Source: Euzebya sp. (lineage in GTDB: Bacteria; Actinomycetota; Nitriliruptoria; Euzebyales; Euzebyaceae). Taken from it: 45,368 bases of DNA. The position numbers and the translations under genes were made by a program. Of the stretch, positions 10,907 to 19,857 are shown piece by piece. The number at the start of each line of letters is the position of its first letter. Position 1 is the first letter of the stretch. The DNA lies in assembly GCF_964222135.1 (NCBI RefSeq), contig NZ_CAXQBR010000024.1:1-45368 (forward strand). Reading direction: 5' to 3'. The notes beneath the pieces were generated by a model, which was given only the letters and a program-made list of their open reading frames with translations, searched no databases and was not told the origin of the DNA.

Positions 10907-12615
10907 GCGTGGTGCCGACCACGGCGGACCGACCGCCGCCGGTGCTGACCGACCTCGAGATCGCCGGGCTCGGGATCATCGACGAGATCGCTCTCTCCCT
11001 CGCCCCCGGCCTCAACGTCCTGACGGGCGAGACCGGCGCGGGCAAGACCATGGTGGTCACCGGCCTGCAGTGGCTGCTCGGCGCCCGGGCGGACAGGGAC
11101 AAGGTCCGCGCGGGCGAGCGGGCCGCCGTGGTCCAGGCCCGCTTCGACGGCGTCCCGCGGTCCGCGGGCGACTGGGTCGATCCCGAGGACGGCGAGCTGC
11201 TCGTCACCCGTGAGGTCGGCGCCCGCGGCGACGACGCCACCGCGGCCGGCCGCTCCCGCGCCCGCATCGCCGGTCGGCTCGCCCCCGTGGCGACCCTGTC
11301 GGAGGTCCTCGAACCGGTGGTCGAGATCCACTCCCAGCACGAATCGGTCCGGCTGGCGGATCCGTCCCTCCAACGCCGGCTCCTCGACCGGTTCGGCGGG
11401 ACGGCGGTCGCGACCGCCCGCGCGGCGTACGACGCGGCGTACGCCGCCTGGCGCGAGGCCGTCCGGGTCCTCGACCAGGCCGAGCGGTCGTCGCGTGACG
11501 ACGCCAGCATGGCCGACCACCTGCGGGCCGAGGTCGACGAGATCGCTGCGGTCGACCCCGCGGAGGGGGAGGAGGACGCCCTCGACGCCGAGATCGGCCG
11601 CCTCGAGCACGCGGAGTCGCTCCGCCGGGCGGCGGTCGTCGCGACCGCTGCGCTGACCGGTGACGACGGGGCACGCGACGCGCTCGGCGCCGCCGTGGCC
11701 GCCGTCCGCGACGTCGTCGACCACGACCCGCAGCTCGCCGAGCCGCTCGCACGGCTCGAGGGGGCCCTGGCCGAGGCGCAGGACGTCGCGTTCGAGCTCG
11801 ACGCCTACGCCGAGGGGCTCGACGCGGACCCCGAGTCCCTGGACCGCGCGCTCGGACGCCGCGCCGCCATCGGTGGGCTGTTGCGCAAGTACGGCCCCAC
11901 GACCGGTGACGTCATCGCCCACCTGGCCCAGGCCTCGGACCGGTTGGCCCTGGTCGACGGCGGCGACGAGCGCCTCGCCCGCCTGCGCGCGGAGGCGGAG
12001 GCGGGCGAGGAGGCGGTCACCGGTGCCGGCGCGGCCCTGACCGCGGCGCGCCGCACCGCCGCGGCGGCGCTGGCGCGGATCGTGGACGGGCACCTGGCCG
12101 AGCTGTCCATGCCGGACGCGAGGACCACGATCGCCGTCGAGGACGCGTCGCCGGGTCCCGACGGCGCCGATCGTGTGGAGTTCCTCCTGGCGGCGAACCG
12201 GGGCCAGCCGCCGCTGGCGCTCGGGCGGGCGGCCAGCGGCGGTGAGCGCAGCCGCGTCGCCCTGGCTGTCAAGGTCGCCCTGGCCGACGCCGACGACACG
12301 CCCGTCATGGTGTTCGACGAGGTCGACGCCGGCATCGGCGGCGAGACGGCGCTCGCGGTCGGGCGGAAGCTGGCCCGCCTGGCCGAGGGCCGCCAGGTCC
12401 TGTGCGTGACCCACCTGGCGCAGCTCGCCGCCTTCGCCGACGCGCACTTCGTGGTGACGAAGGCCGCCCAGGGCGACACCACCGTGACGCGGGTGGACCG
12501 CCTGTCCGACGAGGACCGGGCCGTCGAGCTGTCCCGCATGCTGTCCGGCGCCACCGAGAGCGACGCCGCGCTCTCCCACGCCCGCGAGCTGCTGGCCAGC
12601 GCGGCGCGGGGCTGA
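10903..12615 (+). CDS. recN: DNA repair protein RecN
   Basis: 570 aa, normal RecN length. The N-terminal Walker A reads GETGAGKT within LTDLEIAGLGIIDEIALSLAPG; a long coiled-coil middle follows; the C-terminal ABC signature is ASGGERSRVALAVK and Walker B is VMVFDEVDAGIGG, with HLAQLAAFAD after it. RecN is an SMC-like ATPase that holds broken DNA ends during recombinational repair. The GTG at 10903 overlaps the TetR stop. It was preferred over GTGs at 10909 and 10912 because of the 4-bp overlap typical of this cluster and the CAGGA motif upstream. Confidence 0.95.
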   Translation: MSVVPTTADRPPPVLTDLEIAGLGIIDEIALSLAPGLNVLTGETGAGKTMVVTGLQWLLGARADRDKVRAGERAAVVQARFDGVPRSAGDWVDPEDGELLVTREVGARGDDATAAGRSRARIAGRLAPVATLSEVLEPVVEIHSQHESVRLADPSLQRRLLDRFGGTAVATARAAYDAAYAAWREAVRVLDQAERSSRDDASMADHLRAEVDEIAAVDPAEGEEDALDAEIGRLEHAESLRRAAVVATAALTGDDGARDALGAAVAAVRDVVDHDPQLAEPLARLEGALAEAQDVAFELDAYAEGLDADPESLDRALGRRAAIGGLLRKYGPTTGDVIAHLAQASDRLALVDGGDERLARLRAEAEAGEEAVTGAGAALTAARRTAAAALARIVDGHLAELSMPDARTTIAVEDASPGPDGADRVEFLLAANRGQPPLALGRAASGGERSRVALAVKVALADADDTPVMVFDEVDAGIGGETALAVGRKLARLAEGRQVLCVTHLAQLAAFADAHFVVTKAAQGDTTVTRVDRLSDEDRAVELSRMLSGATESDAALSHARELLASAARG

Positions 12616-12779
12616 ACCCCCAGAACCCCTGCACGTCCAGGGGCCTGGACCTGTCCGGCCGTCCGGGGTGGCCTGGGACAGCGCAGCGGTGCGCGTTGGT
12701 ACCGTTCTCCCGTCCTGAGCAGGCGTGACCGGATGGCGTATCTCGTGCACGCCCGGTCACGCACGTCCCTCGAGGAACG
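12616..12779 (+). other. intergenic region with inverted repeats and a candidate -10
   Basis: This 164-bp gap after recN holds two overlapping inverted repeats: CCCCTG/CAGGGG (12626-12631 with 12638-12643) and GTCCAGG/CCTGGAC (12635-12641 with 12644-12650). They could end recN transcripts, but there is no T-tract. TACCGT at 12700-12705 is a possible -10 for the next gene. No protein gene is seen. Confidence 0.4.
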
Positions 12780-13736
12780 TTGACCTCCACCACAGACTTC
12801 AGCACGCTGGGTCGCCTCGGCACGTCCGACGGCGCGTCTCCCCGTCGTCGCCGACGTCGTCCCACCCCGCGCCCGACGCCCCGTCCGACGTCCGGGCCCG
12901 CGCGGACGCGGCGCCGCCGCCGTCGGCTGCCCGGCGCGGTCGAGGTGGTGGGCCTGCCACGTCTCATCGGCGCCGCCGCCGCGGTGGTCATCGTCCTGCT
13001 GTGGATCCTCGGTGCCGTCGTCGGCGGCCAGACGTCGGCGATGTCCGCGGTCACCCTGTCGACCCCGGAGGTCGACCCGGTCCTCGAAGCCGAGCTCGCA
13101 GCCGGTCAGCAGATGGTCGACACCGGCAGCCTCGCCCTGGTGCCCGGCGGGGGGTCGGCCGCCAGCCTGATCGAGGCCCCACCGGCCTTCGCCGCGGTCC
13201 AGGACGTCGCGCTGCACCTGCCGGCGCAGGGCGCCGGGGGGATCGTGTTCAGGGAGGCCGACATCGCGGCGGCCCTGCCCCTCGCGCCCGTCGGGACGAT
13301 GACCGAGAACGCGAACCCCGCCGGGTACACCGCCGATCGGGCACTGTCTGGCCCCGCGGAGTACACCGTCGACGAGCCGATCTCCGGCGTCCGCCCCGCC
13401 ACCGGCATGGCAGCGGTCCTCGCCGCTCCCGGCACGGCGTTGCGCGCCCCCGTCCAGGGCACCGTCGCGTCCGTCACGAGCTACGAGACCGCGCAGGGCA
13501 CCCAGGCGTGGCGCCTCGTCCTCCAGCCCCGCGACCGCAGCGACCTCCACGTCGTCGTCCGCGGCATCGAGACGCCCTTCGTCTCCGCCGGGGACGAGGT
13601 GACCGTCGGGCGCACCGAGCTCGGCCTCCTCCGCGCCCAGGCCAGCATCGAGGGGCCGGCGAACCCGTTGTCGCTGCCGGCGGCGCTGGTCCACGTCCAG
13701 CCCGCGGTCGGCGTCGACGCCGGCGCCCCCAGCTGA
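12780..13736 (+). CDS. membrane-anchored protein with a degenerate M23-like C-terminal domain
   Basis: 318 aa from TTG 12780, with GAGG a few bases upstream. Residues ~20-52 are strongly basic (Arg/Pro-rich). One transmembrane helix follows at about 61-83 ([20 protein letters not shown]), then an extracytoplasmic Ala-rich region. The last ~90 residues resemble the beta-sandwich of M23/lysostaphin peptidases ([15 protein letters not shown], then [18 protein letters not shown]) but lack the HxxxD and HxH zinc ligands, so it is probably non-catalytic. It lies between recN and pyrG, where mycobacteria have a SteA-like gene and mctB; I see no similarity to either. Function unknown; the start is uncertain. 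Confidence 0.7.
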   Translation: MTSTTDFSTLGRLGTSDGASPRRRRRRPTPRPTPRPTSGPARTRRRRRRLPGAVEVVGLPRLIGAAAAVVIVLLWILGAVVGGQTSAMSAVTLSTPEVDPVLEAELAAGQQMVDTGSLALVPGGGSAASLIEAPPAFAAVQDVALHLPAQGAGGIVFREADIAAALPLAPVGTMTENANPAGYTADRALSGPAEYTVDEPISGVRPATGMAAVLAAPGTALRAPVQGTVASVTSYETAQGTQAWRLVLQPRDRSDLHVVVRGIETPFVSAGDEVTVGRTELGLLRAQASIEGPANPLSLPAALVHVQPAVGVDAGAPS

Positions 13737-13786
13737 TCCGGCCCGTCGGACGGTGGGGGGTCGTGTCCCCGCCGCGGACCGGCTGC

Positions 13787-13792
13787 TACGTT
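13787..13792 (+). promoter_or_regulatory. candidate -10 box for pyrG
   Basis: TACGTT at 13787-13792 fits TANNNT and lies 81 nt upstream of the pyrG ATG. It would give a leader of about 75 nt. I see no attenuator hairpin or C-run like those controlling Bacillus pyrG. Tentative. Confidence 0.35.
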
Positions 13793-13873
13793 GGCCCAGG
13801 CCGCACACGCCAGAGGCCCACCCGATCAGATCAGCGCGTCCCAGCGGTCGCGCACGGTCAACGAGGAGGCCCC

Positions 13874-15514
13874 ATGGCAAAGCACATCCTGGTCACCGGG
13901 GGTGTGTCGTCCTCGCTCGGCAAGGGGATCACCGCGGCCTCGCTCGGACGCCTGCTGACGGCCAGGGGCCTGCGGGTGACCATGCAGAAGCTGGACCCCT
14001 ACGTGAACGTGGACCCCGGGACCATGAACCCGTTCCAGCACGGCGAGGTCTTCGTCACCCACGACGGCGGTGAGACCGACCTCGACCTCGGCCACTACGA
14101 GCGGTTCATCGACGTCCAGCTCCCCCGCGAGGCGAGCGTGTCGACCGGCCAGATCTACTCGACGGTGATCGCCAAGGAGCGCAAGGGCGACTACATGGGT
14201 GAGACCGTCCAGGTCGTCCCCCACATCACCAACGAGATCAAGAAGCGGATCCTCGAGGCGGCCACCGACGACATCGACGTCGTCATCAGCGAGGTCGGCG
14301 GCACGGTCGGCGACATCGAGGGCCTGCCGTTCCTCGAGGCGATCCGCCAGATCCGCTACGACGTCGGCCGCGAGAACATCTGCTACGTGCACTGCGCGCT
14401 GGTCCCCTTCATCGGACCGACCAAGGAGCTGAAGACCAAGCCCGCCCAGCACTCGGTCCGCGAGCTGCGGTCGATCGGGATCCAGCCGGACGCGCTGGTC
14501 TGCCGCGCCGACCGGCCGATCCCGCTCGAGCTCAAGCGCAAGATCGCGATGATGTCCGACATCGACCTCGAGGGCGTCGTCAGCTGCCACGACGCCCACT
14601 CGATCTACGCGGTGCCCCAGGTGCTGGCGGAGGAGGGGTTGGACCGCTTCGTCGTCAACCGCCTGCGCCTCGACCCGGTCGTCGAGCCCGACATGGCCGA
14701 GTGGGACGCGATGGTCCGCCGCCTCGAGAACCCGCGCGAGACCGTGACCATCGCGCTGGTCGGCAAGTACGTGTCCCTCCCCGACGCCTACCTGTCGGTC
14801 GTCGAGTCCCTCGACCACGCCGGCATCCACCACGAGGTGTCGGTCGACATCAAGTGGGTCCAGTCCGACGACCTGGCCCGTCGAGGCGTCGCCGAGGAGC
14901 AGCTCAGCGACGTCGACGGCGTCCTCATCCCCGGCGGCTTCGGGGTCCGTGGCGTCGAGGGCAAGATCAACGCCGGCCGGTACGCCCGCGAGCGGCTCAT
15001 GCCGTACCTCGGCATCTGCCTCGGCCTGCAGACCGCGGTCATCGAGTTCGCCCGCAACGTGTTGAACCTGCCGGAGGCCCACTCCGCGGAGTTCGACCCC
15101 GACACCCCCGATCCGGTGATCGACCTGATGGCCGACCAGCGCGACGTGACCGACCTGGGCGGCACCATGCGGCTCGGGGTCTACCCGTGCCGGCTGGTCC
15201 CCGGGACCCGGGGGGCGGAGGCCTACGACGAGCCGTTCGTCTACGAGCGGCACCGCCACCGCTACGAGGTGTCGAACCGCTACCGGTCGCGCCTCGAGAG
15301 CGCCGGGATGCGGATCTCCGGCATGTCGCCCGACGAGCGCCTCGTGGAGATGGTCGAGCTGGCCGACCACCCGTGGTTCGTCGCGACCCAGGCCCACCCG
15401 GAATTCAAGTCGCGCCCGAACCGCCCGCATCCCCTCTTCCGGGACTTCGTCGGCGCCGCGCTGGAGCGGCGGCTGGCACGCCAGGGGCGTCTGCCCCAGC
15501 ACGCCCTCAGCTGA
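13874..15514 (+). CDS. pyrG: CTP synthase
   Basis: 546 aa. The N-terminal synthetase domain opens [17 protein letters not shown] with the P-loop-like ATP site and contains [18 protein letters not shown]. The C-terminal class I glutamine amidotransferase domain carries the nucleophile Cys382 in LGICLGLQ and the HPEFKSRP His-Glu pair near the end. It converts UTP to CTP using glutamine and ATP in the cytoplasm, the last step of pyrimidine nucleotide synthesis. ATG 13874 is preceded by GAGGAGG at about 7 nt. The frame is open further upstream but without homology there. The 3' end overlaps the convergent PGPGW gene by 8 bp. Confidence 0.97.
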   Translation: MAKHILVTGGVSSSLGKGITAASLGRLLTARGLRVTMQKLDPYVNVDPGTMNPFQHGEVFVTHDGGETDLDLGHYERFIDVQLPREASVSTGQIYSTVIAKERKGDYMGETVQVVPHITNEIKKRILEAATDDIDVVISEVGGTVGDIEGLPFLEAIRQIRYDVGRENICYVHCALVPFIGPTKELKTKPAQHSVRELRSIGIQPDALVCRADRPIPLELKRKIAMMSDIDLEGVVSCHDAHSIYAVPQVLAEEGLDRFVVNRLRLDPVVEPDMAEWDAMVRRLENPRETVTIALVGKYVSLPDAYLSVVESLDHAGIHHEVSVDIKWVQSDDLARRGVAEEQLSDVDGVLIPGGFGVRGVEGKINAGRYARERLMPYLGICLGLQTAVIEFARNVLNLPEAHSAEFDPDTPDPVIDLMADQRDVTDLGGTMRLGVYPCRLVPGTRGAEAYDEPFVYERHRHRYEVSNRYRSRLESAGMRISGMSPDERLVEMVELADHPWFVATQAHPEFKSRPNRPHPLFRDFVGAALERRLARQGRLPQHALS

Positions 15515-15827
15515 GACCCGTCCCCCGCGGGGTGCCGTCGCCGGCGCGCCGGTCACGACGCTGCTGGACCTTCGAGCGCGCCTGCGCGTACGCCGCCTTC
15601 GACCGGCGTCGGGCCGCGTCCCGCGCGCGGGCGGCCCAGTCGTACTCCGTGCCGAGGATGGCGAGGCCGGCGATGATCCCGACCAGGCCGGGTCCGGGCG
15701 TCAGGATCATGACGATGCCGGCGGCCAGCACGACCGCGCCCACGACGGTGACGACCGTGCGGCGCAGCGCGAGCCCGACCCACCGGCTGAGGGTTCGCTG
15801 CCCGCGGTGGGGGTCGGGGTGGGTCAT
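15507..15827 (-). CDS. PGPGW-motif small membrane protein
   Basis: 106 aa. Residues ~17-60 form two hydrophobic helices around [23 protein letters not shown], matching the PGPGW-type transmembrane family (Trp replaced by Leu). The C-terminal third is basic and probably cytoplasmic. The family has no established role. ATG 15827 has no clear GGAGG upstream. It is divergent from the NUDIX gene (start 15953) and its stop lies inside the 3' end of pyrG. Confidence 0.8.
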   Translation of the reverse strand: MTHPDPHRGQRTLSRWVGLALRRTVVTVVGAVVLAAGIVMILTPGPGLVGIIAGLAILGTEYDWAARARDAARRRSKAAYAQARSKVQQRRDRRAGDGTPRGTGLS

Positions 15828-15903
15828 GAGGAGATCATGGCTCCCTGGTGAGGCCGGGAACAGGCCGATCGGCCAACATCGGGGACAACTCCGGGGATCA
15901 CCC

Positions 15904-15909
15904 TAGGCT
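15904..15909 (+). promoter_or_regulatory. candidate -10 box for the NUDIX gene
   Basis: TAGGCT at 15904-15909 is 43 nt upstream of the ATG at 15953. GGGACA about 16 bp further up could be a weak -35. Located in the divergent gap with the PGPGW gene. Confidence 0.4.
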
Positions 15910-15952
15910 TCCCGATCACGGCAGACGACGGCGTGGAGGAGACGTTCGCACC

Positions 15953-16576
15953 ATGTCAGACGGCACCTGGTCAGACGACACGTCAGACGGCACCGGCCCC
16001 GCGAGCTCATCGGTGGGGCCCCTCCCCGACGGGTTCGACCTGGTGGGATCCGAGACCGTCTTCCGGTCGTCGTTCACGACCATCCGGCGCGACCGCATCC
16101 GCATGCCCGACGGCGACGTGACCGAGCGGGAGATCGCCGAGCACCTGTCGGCGGTGGGCGCGGTGCCCCTCGACGCCGATGACCGGGTCGTCCTGGTGCG
16201 CCAGTACCGCCACGCCTTCGGACGCCACTACCTCGAGATCCCCGCGGGGAAGCTCGACGTCGACGGGGAGGACCCGGCGGCCGCGATGCGCCGTGAGCTG
16301 GCCGAGGAGGTCGAGCTTGCGGCCGCGGACCTCGAGACCCTGGTCACCTTCACCAACTCCGCCGGCTGGACGACCGAGCAGACGACGGTCTACCTGGCCA
16401 CCGGCCTGTCCGCCGAGCCCCGTCCCGACGACTTCGACCTGACCCACGAGGAGGCGGACATGGAGGTGGTCCGCATCCCCCTCGACGAGGCGGTGGCCAT
16501 GGTCCACGCCGGTGAGATCGTCGACTCGAAGACCGTGATCGGGCTGCTCGCCGTGGCCGACCGCCGACGTCGCTGA
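15953..16576 (+). CDS. NUDIX hydrolase, ADP-ribose pyrophosphatase type
   Basis: 207 aa. An acidic Ser/Asp/Thr-rich N-terminal stretch of ~25 residues precedes the domain. The NUDIX box reads GKLDVDGED...RRELAEEVEL: the REXXEE core that binds metal is intact, there is one extra residue before the first Glu (as in mycobacterial Rv1700, from memory), and the usual Gly after EEx is Glu. The preceding VRQYRHAFGRHYLEIPAGKLD is typical of ADP-ribose pyrophosphatases, which split ADP-ribose to AMP and ribose-5-phosphate. GGAGGAG lies ahead of ATG 15953. It occupies the standard slot between pyrG and xerD. Confidence 0.92.
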   Translation: MSDGTWSDDTSDGTGPASSSVGPLPDGFDLVGSETVFRSSFTTIRRDRIRMPDGDVTEREIAEHLSAVGAVPLDADDRVVLVRQYRHAFGRHYLEIPAGKLDVDGEDPAAAMRRELAEEVELAAADLETLVTFTNSAGWTTEQTTVYLATGLSAEPRPDDFDLTHEEADMEVVRIPLDEAVAMVHAGEIVDSKTVIGLLAVADRRRR

Positions 16577-16615
16577 CCCACCCCTCCCAGGCGACGGTTA
16601 TGTCAACAGCTGCGC

Positions 16616-16621
16616 TACACT
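16616..16621 (+). promoter_or_regulatory. candidate -10 box for xerD, leaderless
   Basis: TACACT at 16616-16621 is 7 nt before the GTG at 16629, which places the expected start point at or next to the start codon. There is no GGAGG between them. This fits a leaderless transcript and would be the promoter of the xerD-der run. Confidence 0.5.
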
Positions 16622-16628
16622 GCCGCCT

Positions 16629-17573
16629 GTGGCCCTTCCCCTCCACGCCGAGGCCTACCTCGACCACCTCGCGGTCGAGCGGGGCCTCAGCGACCACAGC
16701 CTCGCGGCCTACCGCCGCGACCTGAACCTGTACGGCACGTACCTCGAGGCCATCGGCCTGGCGTCCCCCGTCGATGCGGATGCCGAGCAGGTGGCGGCCT
16801 TCGCGGCGTGGCTGCGGGGGCAGCGGACCGCACGGGGACGCCCCTATGCGAAGTCGTCGATCGCGCGGACCCTCGTGGCCGTCCGCGGGTTGCACCGCCA
16901 CCTGGTGCGCGACGGCGTCGTCGACGTCGACACCTCGACCGAGCTGGCCGCCCCGCGGCCGGGCCGCTCGCTACCTGACACGCTGAGCCAGGCCCAGGTC
17001 GACCAGCTGCTCCGCCAGGCGGAGGGGTCGACGCCGGCCCACCAGCGGGACACCGCGATGCTCGAGCTGCTGTACTCCGCCGGGCTGCGGATCTCCGAGC
17101 TCATCGGCCTCGACGTCGACGACGTCGACCTCATCGACCTGACCGTGCGCTGCGTCGGGAAGGGATCGCGGGAGCGGGTCGTCCCGCTCGGCCGCATGGC
17201 CGCCGGCGCGCTGCGCCGCTGGCTGTCCGACGGGCGACCGGCCCTCGAGCCCCGCGGCCCGATGCTGTTCTGCAACGCCCGCGGGGGCCGGCTGACCCGG
17301 CAGGGGGGGTGGAAGATCGTCAAGCGGCACGCGGACGCGGCCGGTCTCGGCGACGCGGTCAGCCCGCACACGCTGCGCCACTCCTTCGCGACCCACCTGG
17401 TCGAGGGGGGCGCCGACCTCCGCGTGGTCCAGGAGCTCCTCGGCCACGCGAGCGTCAACACCACCCAGGTGTACACCCACACGAGCCAGGCCCGGCTGCG
17501 GGCGTTGTACGACCAGGCGCACCCTCGGGCAGACTTCGATGTCGCACCCGCCGCCGGCCGGACCTCCGGTTGA
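16629..17573 (+). CDS. xerD: tyrosine recombinase XerD
   Basis: 314 aa. The N-terminal SAM-like DNA-binding domain spans about 1-90 (AYLDHLAVERGLSDHSLAAY) and the C-terminal catalytic domain carries the full active site: Arg154 (GLRISEL), Lys178 (GKGSRERVVPL), His247 and Arg250 (HTLRHSFATHL), His273 (LLGHASVNTTQ) and nucleophile Tyr282 (VYTH). XerD with XerC resolves chromosome dimers at dif near the terminus. Position in the NUDIX-xerD-scpAB cluster supports XerD rather than a phage integrase. GTG 16629 lacks an SD and follows a TACACT -10 box. Confidence 0.95.
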   Translation: MALPLHAEAYLDHLAVERGLSDHSLAAYRRDLNLYGTYLEAIGLASPVDADAEQVAAFAAWLRGQRTARGRPYAKSSIARTLVAVRGLHRHLVRDGVVDVDTSTELAAPRPGRSLPDTLSQAQVDQLLRQAEGSTPAHQRDTAMLELLYSAGLRISELIGLDVDDVDLIDLTVRCVGKGSRERVVPLGRMAAGALRRWLSDGRPALEPRGPMLFCNARGGRLTRQGGWKIVKRHADAAGLGDAVSPHTLRHSFATHLVEGGADLRVVQELLGHASVNTTQVYTHTSQARLRALYDQAHPRADFDVAPAAGRTSG

Positions 17574-17613
17574 CCCGCGTCCGGGCGAACCCCGCACCAC
17601 CCAGGAGGCACAC

Positions 17614-18930
17614 GTGGCCCGAGGCCCGAACCCCGTCGAGCTGATCGAGCGCAAGCGCGACGGCGGCGCGCTCGAGCTGGACGAGTACCGCTGGTTCGTC
17701 ACCGCCTACCTGGCCGGTGACGGCCGGGTCCAGGAGGGCCAGATGGCGGCCTTCCTGATGGCGGGGCTGCTCCGGGGGTTCTCCCGCGCAGAGGCGCTGA
17801 GCCTGACGACCGTCCTGCTCGAGTCCGGCGACCAGCTCGACCTGTCCGGCCTGCGGGGTCCGACGGTCGACAAGCACTCGACCGGCGGCGTGGGTGACGG
17901 CACGACGCTGGTGGTCGCCCCGGTCCTGGCCGCCGCCGGCGCGCAGGTCGTCAAGCTCAGCGGCCGCGGGCTCGGCCACACCGGTGGGACGCTCGACAAG
18001 CTCGAGTCCATCCCCGGCCTGACCGTCAGCCTCCCGCAGGAGCGGATCATGGCGATCGCTGAGGACGTCGGCTGCGTCGTCGCGGCCCAGACCGCCGACC
18101 TGGTGCCGGCCGACAAGGCGCTGTACGGGCTGCGGGACGTGACCGGCACCGTCCCGTCCGACGCGCTGGTGGCGTCGTCGGTGATGTCGAAGAAGCTCGC
18201 GAGCGGCGCGGGGACCATCGTCCTCGACGTGAAGGTGGGCGACGGGGCGTTCATGCAGACCCTCGAGGCGGCCCGGGGCCTCGCGGACCTGTGCACCCAG
18301 ATCGGCGCCGACGCCGGCCGGCGGACGCGCGCGATCGTGTCGTCGATGGACACCCCGCTCGGCCGCGGGATCGGGAACGCGCTGGAGGTCGCCGAGGTCG
18401 TCGAGACCCTGCAGGTGCCCCCGTCCGGGCGGTTCGCCGACGTGTGCCTGACCCTCGCCTCGCTGGCGCTGTCCGAGGCCACCGGCAGCGACGTCGACGA
18501 CGCCCGGGCGACGGTCACCCGGCTGTGGGAGGACGGGTCGGCCCTCGCGTCCCTCCAGGCGATGATCGCCGCGCAGGGTGGCGATCCGGCGGTGTGCGAG
18601 CGCCCGCGGGAGGTCCTGCCCGCCGCGCCGGTCGTCGTCGACGTGCCGGCCCCGGGGGAGGGGTGCGTCAGCCGCATCCCCGCCCGGGCCATCGGCCTGG
18701 TGTCCATGGGGCTCGGGGCCGGGCGCCAGCACTCCGGGGACGAGGTCGATCCGGCGGTCGGCGTCGACCTCCTGGTGGGGGAGGGGGACGACGTCGAGCC
18801 CGGGCAGCCCCTCGCCCGCGTCCACGCCCGGACCGACGCCGACGCCGACGCCGCCGTGGCCCGGCTGGGTGAGCTGATCGTGGTCGGTCCCGAGGGGCAG
18901 CCGGCACCGACGGTCCTCGAGGTGATCTAG
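17614..18930 (+). CDS. deoA: thymidine/pyrimidine-nucleoside phosphorylase
   Basis: 438 aa. The signature of class II pyrimidine phosphorylases is present: DKHSTGGVGDGTTLVVAP (phosphate site), KLSGRGLGHTGGTLDKLESI, SKKLASGAG and DVKVGDGAF. The C-terminal domain follows the usual order. It splits thymidine or uridine with phosphate to base and (deoxy)ribose-1-phosphate in salvage. GTG 17614 has AGGAGG 7 nt upstream; an in-frame ATG at 17539 lies inside xerD and is less likely. It sits in the xerD-scpA interval, where many actinobacteria carry a ParA-type ATPase. DeoA versus Pdp specificity cannot be told from the sequence. Confidence 0.93.
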   Translation: MARGPNPVELIERKRDGGALELDEYRWFVTAYLAGDGRVQEGQMAAFLMAGLLRGFSRAEALSLTTVLLESGDQLDLSGLRGPTVDKHSTGGVGDGTTLVVAPVLAAAGAQVVKLSGRGLGHTGGTLDKLESIPGLTVSLPQERIMAIAEDVGCVVAAQTADLVPADKALYGLRDVTGTVPSDALVASSVMSKKLASGAGTIVLDVKVGDGAFMQTLEAARGLADLCTQIGADAGRRTRAIVSSMDTPLGRGIGNALEVAEVVETLQVPPSGRFADVCLTLASLALSEATGSDVDDARATVTRLWEDGSALASLQAMIAAQGGDPAVCERPREVLPAAPVVVDVPAPGEGCVSRIPARAIGLVSMGLGAGRQHSGDEVDPAVGVDLLVGEGDDVEPGQPLARVHARTDADADAAVARLGELIVVGPEGQPAPTVLEVI

Positions 18931-18982
18931 GGCCGGCGCCTCGCCGGCGTGCGCGGTCCCGGGGCCGGGCGGGGGGCGCCGA

Positions 18983-18988
18983 TAGACT
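18983..18988 (+). promoter_or_regulatory. candidate -10 box for scpA, near-leaderless
   Basis: TAGACT at 18983-18988 lies 11 nt before the ATG at 19000. GGGGAG just before the ATG is too close (about 2-3 nt) to act as a normal ribosome site, which favours a near-leaderless transcript. Confidence 0.42.
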
Positions 18989-18999
18989 GCCGGGGAGCG

Positions 19000-19857
19000 A
19001 TGCCGGCCACCTACCACGTCTCCGTCTCGGCCTTCGAGGGCCCCTTCGACCTGCTGCTGCACCTGATCGCGCGGCGGAAGGTCGACATCTACGAGGTCTC
19101 GATCGCGGAGATCACCGACGACTACCTGGCGGTGCTCGGTCAGCTCGAGGAGCTGGACCTCGAGGTGACGACGGAGTTCCTGGTCGTCGCCGCCACCCTG
19201 ATCGAGCTGAAGGCCGCCCGGCTGCTGCCGACCGACGAGGATCCCGAGCTCGACGAGCTGGCCCTCGAGGCGAGGGACCTCCTGTACGCCCGGCTCCTCG
19301 ACTACCGGGTGTTCCGCGAGGCCGCGGCGCACCTGCGTGAGCGGCTCGAGGCGCTCGACGGCTACGTCCCCCGCGAGGTTGCGATGGAGCCGCAGTTCGC
19401 GCGGTTGCGGCCCGAGGCGTCGCTCGGCATCACCCCGGAGGCGCTGGCCCGGCTGGCTGCGCGTGCCTTCGCCGACCAGCCGAGCGGCGCGATCGACCTG
19501 TCCCACATCCAGCCGGTCCGGATGACGGTCCGCGAGGCCGCCGGGATGATCCTCGACGAGCTCTCCCGGTCCGAGGGGCCGCTGACGTTCGAGGAGCTGA
19601 CCGCCGGCTGCCGCCACGTGGCCGAGGTGGTCGTGCACTTCCTCGCCTGCCTCGAGCTGTACAAGCTCGATCACGTCGACCTCGCGCAGCCGTCGAACTT
19701 CGGGGCCCTGTCGGTCACCTGGACGCCGGAGGGCGCCGACCTGACCCCCACGTCGTTCCTGCTCGACGCCTACGAGGGCATGGCTGCGGACGACGCGTCT
19801 GGCGACGCGTCGGACGACGCGTCTGGCGACGGCGACGTCGAGGTGGAGCAGCCGTGA
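19000..19857 (+). CDS. scpA: segregation and condensation protein A
   Basis: 285 aa kleisin. The N-terminal part reads VSAFEGPFDLLLHLIARRKVDIYEVSIAEITDDYL, the hallmark ScpA opening that binds the SMC neck; the middle has TEFLVVAATLIELKAARLLP, and the C-terminal winged helix includes FLACLELYKLDHVDLAQ. It forms the condensin ring with SMC and ScpB. The last ~25 residues are an acidic D/A/S-rich tail. ATG 19000 was chosen over an upstream in-frame codon at 18949 because homology starts there. The stop overlaps the scpB GTG by 4 bp. Confidence 0.95.
   Translation: MPATYHVSVSAFEGPFDLLLHLIARRKVDIYEVSIAEITDDYLAVLGQLEELDLEVTTEFLVVAATLIELKAARLLPTDEDPELDELALEARDLLYARLLDYRVFREAAAHLRERLEALDGYVPREVAMEPQFARLRPEASLGITPEALARLAARAFADQPSGAIDLSHIQPVRMTVREAAGMILDELSRSEGPLTFEELTAGCRHVAEVVVHFLACLELYKLDHVDLAQPSNFGALSVTWTPEGADLTPTSFLLDAYEGMAADDASGDASDDASGDGDVEVEQP

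Noticed and set aside
12725-13873. Upstream extension of pyrG to 12725
   Set aside because: The frame is open by composition only. CTP synthase homology begins at ATG 13874, which has GAGGAGG ahead of it, and another gene covers 12780-13736.
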